The translations under genes were made by a program, and so were the position numbers. From contig JBBSHE010000009.1 in assembly GCA_038253325.1 (NCBI GenBank), positions 1-64,000 on the forward strand: a DNA stretch of 64,000 nt, read 5' to 3'. Positions 58,326 to 64,000 of this stretch are shown here, piece after piece (position 1 is the first letter of the stretch; the number at the start of each line of letters is the position of its first letter). This stretch comes from JBBSHE01 sp038253325 (GTDB taxonomy: Bacteria; Actinomycetota; Actinomycetes; Propionibacteriales; Nocardioidaceae). The notes beneath the pieces were generated by a model. The model saw nothing but the letters and a program-made list of their open reading frames with translations, ran no database searches and was not told where the DNA came from.

Positions 58326-58430
58326 TTGCTCTGCTCCTGTTAGTTTATGTGAAACGCAGCAAAAGCTGCGTCACCGTGAAAAGTTGCTCTGCTACAGTTA
58401 TTTCGCCCAGGCAGAGCAGTATAAGAGAGG
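58326..58430 (+). promoter_or_regulatory. Repeat-rich promoter region of the fic gene
   Basis: A locally AT-richer stretch with two direct copies beginning TTGCTCTGCT (58326-58346 and 58384-58404, 58 bp apart), an inverted partial copy GCAGAGCAGT (58411-58420), a hairpin CGCAGC-AAAA-GCTGCG, and TATAAG (58420-58425) 15 bp before the ATG. It looks like an operator region. Confidence 0.55.
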
Positions 58431-58439
58431 ATCGCAACG

Positions 58440-59441
58440 ATGGCAGGAGGTCGCCCATCGCGAGCGGCGATCTATCGACGTCTAGACGAGGCGATCGCCG
58501 ACCTCAACGAACGACTCGGCGGGCTGCCATCCACCGCTGAAGCCGACGGCATCTGGGCCGATCTCTGGCATCAGGAGGCACATCACTCCACTGCCATCGA
58601 GGGAAACACACTGATCCTTTCGGAGGTGCAAAAGCTCCTCGACGGAGGCCGGGCAGTCGGCGACAAGGAACTCAAGGAGTACATGGAGGTTCTGGGCTAC
58701 GCCGCCGCCGCCAAGTGGGTCTACGGACAAGCGCTCGAGCCAGGGGGTTGGTGCGGCGACGGCCTGTTGACCGTGCAGGAAGTCCGCTCCGTGCACTTTC
58801 GAGCGATGACGCCGGCGTGGGAGTTCGCCCCGCACCCGCACGCGACACCGGAAGAGGCTCCTGGCAACTGGCGCCGCCATGAGATTGCGCCGTTTCCAGA
58901 CGGGATGAGACCACCGCCGTTCGCCGAAGTAGATCCGCTCATCACGGATTGGGTGGAGGTCGCCAATGGGCTCCCGAACTCGAGTGGGCAACCACTGCCC
59001 GAGCGGCTGGCTCAGATTCACAATGCATTCGAGCGGATCCACCCTTTTCTCGACGGGAACGGCAGAACGGGCCGACTGCTGCTGAACCTCATCCTCATCC
59101 GCTTGGGCTACCCACCTGCCATCGTGTTCAAAGGTGAGCGATCTCGGTACCTCGCCGGAATGCGCAGAGCAGACTCAGACGACTTCGGCCCACTTGGCGA
59201 GCTCATCGCCCGGGCAGTCACCGACAACCTCTACAAGTTCGTCGTGCCCGCCGTCGCTGGCCCAGCGAGACTCGTTCCGCTGGCCAGTCTCGCGAACAAG
59301 CAGAACGGATTCTCAGCCATCGCACTCCGAACCGCCGCGAACCGGGGGCGGCTGAAAGCGCAGAAGTCCCCGAATGGCGGCTGGCTGAGCTCCAAGAGCT
59401 GGGTCGACGAATACCGTGACCTCAAGTTCAAGCGACAGTAG
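58440..59441 (+). CDS. Fic/DOC family protein with C-terminal helix-turn-helix-like domain
   Basis: A 333-aa Fic protein. The catalytic motif is exact: RIHPFLDGNGRTGRLLLN (HPFxxGNGRxxR, about residues 200-217). The N-terminal inhibitory motif HHSTAIEGNTL ((S/T)xxxEG) makes it a class II, self-inhibited AMP-transferase, and the segment between it and the core is the usual Fic_N. The last 55 residues (LASLANKQNGFSAIALRTAA and RGRLKAQKSPNGGWLSSKSW) look like an excisionase/MerR-type DNA-binding module. It could act on a protein target and regulate its own promoter. It lies in the decayed integrated element. Confidence 0.85.
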   Translation: MAGGRPSRAAIYRRLDEAIADLNERLGGLPSTAEADGIWADLWHQEAHHSTAIEGNTLILSEVQKLLDGGRAVGDKELKEYMEVLGYAAAAKWVYGQALEPGGWCGDGLLTVQEVRSVHFRAMTPAWEFAPHPHATPEEAPGNWRRHEIAPFPDGMRPPPFAEVDPLITDWVEVANGLPNSSGQPLPERLAQIHNAFERIHPFLDGNGRTGRLLLNLILIRLGYPPAIVFKGERSRYLAGMRRADSDDFGPLGELIARAVTDNLYKFVVPAVAGPARLVPLASLANKQNGFSAIALRTAANRGRLKAQKSPNGGWLSSKSWVDEYRDLKFKRQ

Positions 59442-59505
59442 CCGACTGACTGGAAGTCAGATGGCGAGCTGGCCCGACTGGGGAGTTCGATATGACCCGC
59501 AACAC

Positions 59506-60330
59506 CTAGCCGAGCGCTTCGAGCATGGCTCCGCGCCTGTCGATGCCACCTTCCGACCCATGTAGACGTCCTGCGTCTTGGACGGGTTCGCATGGCCAAG
59601 CTGGTCCGCAGCCGCTCTCGAAAGACAAACCACCCTCATCCATCAGTGTGGCCACTGTCTTCCGAAACATGTGCGAGGTGACCCAATCGAAGCCCGCCTT
59701 GTCCAGCGCTCGTCGTAGGTCCGATGCGGTATTGCTCGGATCTCGCAGCGAACCCATCGGAGCTGGGAACACAGTCGCGGTGCTCGGGTGCTTCTCCTGC
59801 CTCTTGCGAAGCATCTCCACGCACCAGCTCGGGAGCACAAGGGTGCACAGGCCAGCTCGGCTCTTCGTGGCGGACCGGAGCACCAGACCCTCACCCTTCA
59901 GACGGACCACGGTCGCGTGCACATCCACGGTGCCGGCGTCCAGGTCGAGGGCGTCCCAGGTCACCGCGGCGGCCTCGCCGATCCGCAACCAGTGGCGAGC
60001 ATGAAGGCCACGAAATGAGGCAGATCCCGTCCGATCGCCTGGTCGTCGGATGCCAACTTGGCCCTGATGTCACGAACCCCTTGGATAGTCATAGATCGTG
60101 GGCACCGCTTTGGGTGGTCGGGAGATGATCCCGACGTCTCTGATGGGGTTCCGGCCACGCTGTTGAGAACGGTCCGACCCCGCGCCACGCGTCCGTAGAC
60201 GGCAGCGACGTCACCGTAGGTCCGCAGTTCGTGCTCCGGCCGGTCCGACACCGAGATGAGGAACTTTCGGACGATGGCGACGTGTTGAGGGGCGTCTGCT
60301 CGAATCCAGTCACACCACCAAGTTGGCACA
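59506..60330 (-). pseudogene. Tyrosine recombinase (integrase) pseudogene with several frameshifts
   Basis: Segments of a phage-type integrase are spread over different reading frames: NPIRDVGIISRPPKAVPTIYD, GVRDIRAKLASDDQAIGRDLPHFVAFMLATG, then MRIGEAAAVTWDALDLD (the first catalytic Arg), then GFDWVTSHMFRKTVATLMDEG (H-x-x-R), then AADQLGHANPSKTQDVYMGRK (the His and the catalytic Tyr) and the end AMLEALG. At least four frame changes (about 60150, 60090, 59990, 59620-59540) show it is inactive. It lies 2 kb from tRNA-Lys, the likely former integration site. Confidence 0.85.
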
Positions 60331-60485
60331 TTGTGCTCGGGGTTGATACCCCGCAAACGCGCGTGCGCGACTCGCTAGACGAGACCCGGCGGTTCGGCGG
60401 TGATCGCCGAGGGGATGACCGTCAAGATGGCGCCGCAAAGCAGCGCGTCGCGCCGCACCGACCTCCATCCCATTGGCTCGACCAA

Positions 60486-61322
60486 TCATTTGGCGTGGAG
60501 CTTGCTCAGGACAATTTCGATTGCGTGTATGACGACGGTCGGCTGTTCCTGCGGAACGTCGTGTGAGCTGAGCTTCGCGAAGATCTGGATGCCGTCGGGC
60601 ACCTTAGTAGCGAGGTCGGCCTGCTGTTCAGCCCTAAGCCGGTCGAACACTGCGGGGTTCCATCCGGGTGGCCAGCCTTCTGAGATTCCGGCGGCGGAGA
60701 CGACCACCAGCGGCACCGGCGGAAGACTGCCAGCTTCGCGTGCTTGGTCAAAGCTGGCAAAGACGTCGATGCCCTCGCCGTTCTCATTGACGAACGCGTG
60801 ATCCTTGACAATCTGCGAGCGGGTCAAATGGGCTTCGAACTGCCGTTCCTCGTCGGGATGGTTGGAGTCCACGAGAACCAGGCCAGCGATCTCATCTGGA
60901 TAGGTTGCCGCGTAGACCTGCGACGTGAGGCCGCCGAAGGAGAAGCCGACCAGCAGATACGGCGGCTGCTCGCCGGCCGCCTTCAGCAGGGCATGGAGAT
61001 CGTGAACGATGTCCTGGGCGGTTCGGGGCTTCGGGGCAGCTTGACTGCGTCCGATATTGGCTCGGTCATAACTACAGATCCGCGCGTCTTTGCTGACCAC
61101 CGGCAAGATCATGTTCCACGTTCGATGATCCCCGGACAAGCCCGCCTCGAACACCACCGTGGAGGGCCCGGACCCGCGACATTCGACGTACAGGGAATGA
61201 CCGCCGACGTCCACCAAGCCCTTCACCGGCTTTGATGGCGCCGCCGCGGGCGAGTCATGCTGCCCGGCTGAGCACGCCGTCACAAGGCACATCAGCGCTA
61301 TGCCCACGAGAAACCGTCGCAT
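60486..61322 (-). CDS. Alpha/beta hydrolase lipoprotein
   Basis: A 278-aa protein with a lipoprotein signal (RRFLVGIALMCLVTAC, acylated Cys residue 17) and an alpha/beta hydrolase domain: FEAGLSGDHRTWNMILPVV, DRANIGRS, the nucleophile elbow LLVGFSFGGLTSQVY (G-x-S-x-G), IAGLVLVDSNHPDEE and a His in KLSSHDVPQEQP near the end. Surface-bound esterase or lipase-like enzyme of unknown substrate. Codon use and gene context (next to the integrase remnant) do not tell whether it came with the element. Confidence 0.85.
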   Translation of the reverse strand: MRRFLVGIALMCLVTACSAGQHDSPAAAPSKPVKGLVDVGGHSLYVECRGSGPSTVVFEAGLSGDHRTWNMILPVVSKDARICSYDRANIGRSQAAPKPRTAQDIVHDLHALLKAAGEQPPYLLVGFSFGGLTSQVYAATYPDEIAGLVLVDSNHPDEERQFEAHLTRSQIVKDHAFVNENGEGIDVFASFDQAREAGSLPPVPLVVVSAAGISEGWPPGWNPAVFDRLRAEQQADLATKVPDGIQIFAKLSSHDVPQEQPTVVIHAIEIVLSKLHAK

Positions 61323-61590
61323 GTCGAACCCTTCTTAGACCAAGTTATCGATCAGTCGTGGGGTTGAGGATACATCGCGGGGACATCCAGTAGGCGGAAA
61401 CAAGCAACCTAAGGAACTGCACATGTTCGGGGTGTTCACGGATCAACCTTCGATTAGATGATCCCTTCGTCCCTCGGAGGCCCGGACTGCAGCGCGACAC
61501 CGCGAAACCTCGATTCAGCCCCCCGGGCGTGTCGAGAATGGTCAACGGTCCCACCGGGCTGGCGTGAGCATTGTCCTGCGCTCCTCACTC

Positions 61591-62619
61591 CTACGCGACC
61601 GGGCCATTCGCCCGGTCGGCTCGATAGGCGGCGCTTGTCTCACGCAGCCGGGCATGAATGCCCGCATAGGCACTGTGACTCGGCAGGTAGGACTTCCGGA
61701 TCTTTGCCACCACCGTGTAGTTGGGGTCGCAGACGTTCGCGATGGGGCTCTCCGTGGCCTGGGTGACCAGCTGGTAACCATCGATCGGGTCGAGGCCGCA
61801 TTCGGCGGCGATCCAGGTCACCAGGTCGTGCTGGGCGATCCGGAACGCGTCCTCGAGAGGTCTCGCCGAGCCGGTGCTCATCAGGTAGTCGTCGCTCTCC
61901 AGGCGGGGCCACGGCGTCGGCACACCCTTGATCAGGTCCACGATGACCACGGTGTCCATGGCCGCCTCGACCGCGACGCCACATGTCTCGCCCTCACCCT
62001 GCCGGCCGTGCCCGTCGCCAAGAGCGAACAGAGCGCCTTCGACGTTGACACCGAGGAAGCAGGTGACGCCGGCGCGCATCTCCGGGGTGTCCATGTTGCC
62101 GCCGTGGGCATCCGGGACAAGCGACGACCGGACCTCGAGATTGGCCGGCGCGACACCCACGGTGCCGTGCATTGGGTCAAGCGGCATGACGATCTCCGTG
62201 TCGTCTGCTCGTGCCCGGAACGTGACCGTCCGGGCAGCGCGGTCGACGTCGTACATCCAGACCAGCTCAGGGAGCGGCTCCTGCAGGCTCGCCGTCACGT
62301 GGGTAGAGGTGAGCGCGCCGAACAATGGAATCGTCGACGACGCCGCCCAGCTTCGCGACGGCTCGATCGAGACGAAGTGGACGGCGAGCGTGTCGCCAGG
62401 CTCCGCGCCCTCGACGTAGAACGGCCCGGTGAGCGGGTTCACGAACGGGAACTCGATGACCCGCGAGACCAGGTCGTCGATGCCGCGGACCTTGCCCGCA
62501 AAGGCGTCCTCCGTCCACAGCTCGAGCAACGTGCCCGGGCCGACGCGTCGTACCGGGGCAACGCCGCCGAATGTCCAGGCGAGCTCTTCGGGTACGGGCC
62601 GGTAGTTGATGATGTCCAT
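61591..62619 (-). CDS. Acetamidase/formamidase family protein
   Basis: A 342-aa enzyme of the FmdA/AmdA family: NPLTGPFYVEGAEPGDTLAVHFVSIEPSRSW, LDPMHGTVGVAP, GGNMDTPEMRAGVTCFLGVNVEGALFALGDGHGRQGEGE. The zinc-binding His and Asp residues lie in GGNMD and GDGHGRQGEGE. It hydrolyses short-chain amides to ammonia and an acid. It follows the permease gene by 3 bases, so the two form an import-and-degradation operon. Confidence 0.93.
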   Translation of the reverse strand: MDIINYRPVPEELAWTFGGVAPVRRVGPGTLLELWTEDAFAGKVRGIDDLVSRVIEFPFVNPLTGPFYVEGAEPGDTLAVHFVSIEPSRSWAASSTIPLFGALTSTHVTASLQEPLPELVWMYDVDRAARTVTFRARADDTEIVMPLDPMHGTVGVAPANLEVRSSLVPDAHGGNMDTPEMRAGVTCFLGVNVEGALFALGDGHGRQGEGETCGVAVEAAMDTVVIVDLIKGVPTPWPRLESDDYLMSTGSARPLEDAFRIAQHDLVTWIAAECGLDPIDGYQLVTQATESPIANVCDPNYTVVAKIRKSYLPSHSAYAGIHARLRETSAAYRADRANGPVA

Positions 62620-62622
62620 CGG

Positions 62623-64000
62623 TCAATCCTCGACGAAGACGCGCTTGGTCTCGGTGATCCTCGCGGGCCGCCTGGTCGCGAGGTAGACGAGATAGCCAAC
62701 CCCGATGGCCATCCAGACACCGGCCGCCGGACCGGCGTACGAGAGCGGTTTGGGGAGCGTCGAGATGAAGCTGAACGCGGGGATTCCAGCGCCCGCGAAA
62801 AATGCCGGGATGAACGCCAGCGCCCCGAGCACCGGCAGCAGCCCGTGAAGCAGCCAGCTGAACTCCTGCCGCCGGTGACGCCAGAAGTAGGTGATGCAGG
62901 CGATGTTGAGAAGGACGTACATTGGCGCGAAGACGTCCACCAGGATCGTGGCGGTGAGCAAGAAGCCCGTATAGGGGTCGTAATGGAACCCCAGCCACAA
63001 GCTCACGCCGACGGTTACCACGAGCTGGGTGACCAAGGCCAGCATCGGCGACCCACGGGTCAGGGCGCCGTACGGCGTCGGGAGCAGCCGGATCCGGCCC
63101 ATCGAGAACATCGTGCGGGTGGAGGAGTTGTTCGCCGCATTCTGATTGGCAATCACGGAGTTGACCAGCGCGAGGAACACAAGCACAAACCCAGCGGTGC
63201 CCCACGCCTGACGGCCAAGCAGGTTCTGCCATGGGTTGGAGTCGCCTGCGTTGACGAAGCCGGTCATCTTCGCCGGCCCGAATGCAACGCTGCTCGCGTA
63301 GGTGTTGAGAATGTAAAAGAGGCCGATCCCCAGGCAGGACAGCATGATCGCGCGGTGGATCGTACGACGAGGCTCATGGGCCTCCTCCGCGATCGGCGCG
63401 GCCTCCTCGAACCCGATGAATGCAAGGATCGTGAACACTGACCCGGCGATGACCCCAGAGATGCCTCGGTAGTCGGGGTTGTTGGCGTAGTGGGTGCCGA
63501 ACACCTGAACGGTGTTGTCTCCCCCGGCCTGGACGATCAGGGTGATCGACAGCGCGACGAAGACCAAGATCTCAAAGGCGCCGAGCAGTATGCCGATCCG
63601 GGTGGACGCCTTGATGCCCCGGTAGCCGAGCAGGAACACGAGGACCGAGACGAGCAGCGTCCAGATCCACCACAGGTCGGTCGACCAGCCCCACTCCGCG
63701 TTGAACGTGTTGGCGACGATGAAGCCCATCTGAAGCGCCAGGAACGGCCCGCCGACGATGATCCCGAGCAGGAAGCCCCAGGCGACGAGAAATCCCACCA
63801 TGGGATGGATGCCGTTGCTGACATAGGTGTAGAACGATCCCGCGGACGGCATGTGCTTGGAGAGCTGGCCAATCGAGTTGGCGGCGAACAGCGACGCGAC
63901 CAAGGCGAAGATCACCGCGAGCGGTGCCCCGCCACCGCTGAAGGCGATGCCGGCGGGGATCGAGAGAGCGGTTGCGATCGCCGGCGCCATGAACGTGATG
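62623..64000 (-). CDS. APC-family amino acid/amide permease (partial, N-terminus outside window)
   Basis: At least 459 codons of a membrane protein with about 12 helices (helix 1 lost at the window edge). Seen: FSGGGAPLAVIFALVASLFAANSIGQLSKHMPSAGSFYTYVSNG, VFTILAFIGFEEAAPIAEEAHEPRRTI and SVIANQNAANNSSTRTMFSMGR, typical of the amino acid-polyamine-organocation family. Paired with the acetamidase, it may import an amide or amino acid. The start lies beyond base 64000. Confidence 0.9.
   Translation of the reverse strand, partial: ITFMAPAIATALSIPAGIAFSGGGAPLAVIFALVASLFAANSIGQLSKHMPSAGSFYTYVSNGIHPMVGFLVAWGFLLGIIVGGPFLALQMGFIVANTFNAEWGWSTDLWWIWTLLVSVLVFLLGYRGIKASTRIGILLGAFEILVFVALSITLIVQAGGDNTVQVFGTHYANNPDYRGISGVIAGSVFTILAFIGFEEAAPIAEEAHEPRRTIHRAIMLSCLGIGLFYILNTYASSVAFGPAKMTGFVNAGDSNPWQNLLGRQAWGTAGFVLVFLALVNSVIANQNAANNSSTRTMFSMGRIRLLPTPYGALTRGSPMLALVTQLVVTVGVSLWLGFHYDPYTGFLLTATILVDVFAPMYVLLNIACITYFWRHRRQEFSWLLHGLLPVLGALAFIPAFFAGAGIPAFSFISTLPKPLSYAGPAAGVWMAIGVGYLVYLATRRPARITETKRVFVED

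Noticed and set aside
58220..58540. 106-codon frame between the reductase fragment and fic
   Set aside because: It crosses the repeat-rich fic promoter and ends inside fic. The first 35 residues might be a fragment of a lost gene, but I cannot name it.
61345..61554. 69-codon minus-strand frame after the hydrolase gene
   Set aside because: No ribosome binding site and no recognisable pattern; treated as intergenic.

Overview
The window is a high-GC actinobacterial chromosome segment. Lineage evidence includes two mycothiol genes (mshA, mshD), CarD, a SenX3-RegX3 pair, an orphan GlnR regulator, an HbhA-like lysine-tailed protein, paired LytR-CpsA-Psr enzymes, split CysD/CysN ATP sulfurylase and frequent GTG starts. 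Several blocks keep the gene order I know from Mycobacterium tuberculosis: cysS/ispF/carD/lpqE; mshA/ybjN/gpmA beside senX3-regX3; XRE regulator/hbhA/DUF2516; sulfurtransferase/sseC, nitrobindin and glnR/mshD; and ppk/mutT1. The genus cannot be fixed from the sequence alone.

Layout. 1-10.8 kb: the 5' part of cysS, then an insertion-like stretch (two secreted or cytosolic C39-like peptidase paralogues, an intergenic 73-bp repeat array, a DUF2207 membrane protein, a zinc metallopeptidase, a VOC protein and a membrane-anchored sulfite-oxidase-fold enzyme), then ispF and carD. ispD, expected here, is missing. 10.9-18.1 kb: lpqE-like lipoprotein, regX3-senX3 facing phoU across a PHO-box-like triple repeat, gpmA, ybjN-mshA, and a secreted neprosin-like protein. 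18.2-24 kb: typA, DUF2516, hbhA-like, XRE regulator, asparaginase II. 22.7-27.7 kb: sulfate activation (APS kinase fusion, TauE/SafE transporter, cysD, cysN). 27.8-35.4 kb: slipin, DUF1206 protein, lipoprotein serpin, and a cassette of a UbiE-like methyltransferase, a UbiA-like membrane protein and a split transketolase, closed by a perfect 42-bp palindrome. 35.4-43.4 kb: VOC protein, ygfZ-fur, a Tat-exported ferritin-like protein with a small ORF, Nramp transporter, PLP enzyme, nitrobindin with a 32-aa membrane microprotein, BKACE enzyme, dtd. 43.4-50.7 kb: two LCP genes, cupin, sulfurtransferase-sseC with an upstream leader peptide, moaD-like, glnR, mshD and a PemK/MazF-like gene. 50.8-57.3 kb: phosphate block (ppk, mutT1, PstS-like lipoprotein, Pit transporter, DUF47/PhoU-like). 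57.4-61.3 kb: tRNA-Lys(UUU) followed by a decayed integrated element (dihydrofolate-reductase-like fragment, intact Fic protein, frameshifted tyrosine integrase) and an alpha/beta hydrolase lipoprotein. 61.6-64 kb: acetamidase/formamidase with an amino-acid permease running off the edge.

Themes that join the genes: phosphate sensing, uptake and storage (SenX3-RegX3, PhoU, Ppk, PstS-like, Pit/DUF47); sulfur and thiol metabolism (cysDN/APS kinase, sulfurtransferase, MshA, MshD); and envelope functions (LCP enzymes, lipoproteins, secreted peptidases). The most unusual items are the repeat array at 4.2-4.6 kb, the transketolase cassette, the Fic gene whose C-terminus looks DNA-binding and whose promoter carries repeats, and several microproteins or leader peptides.
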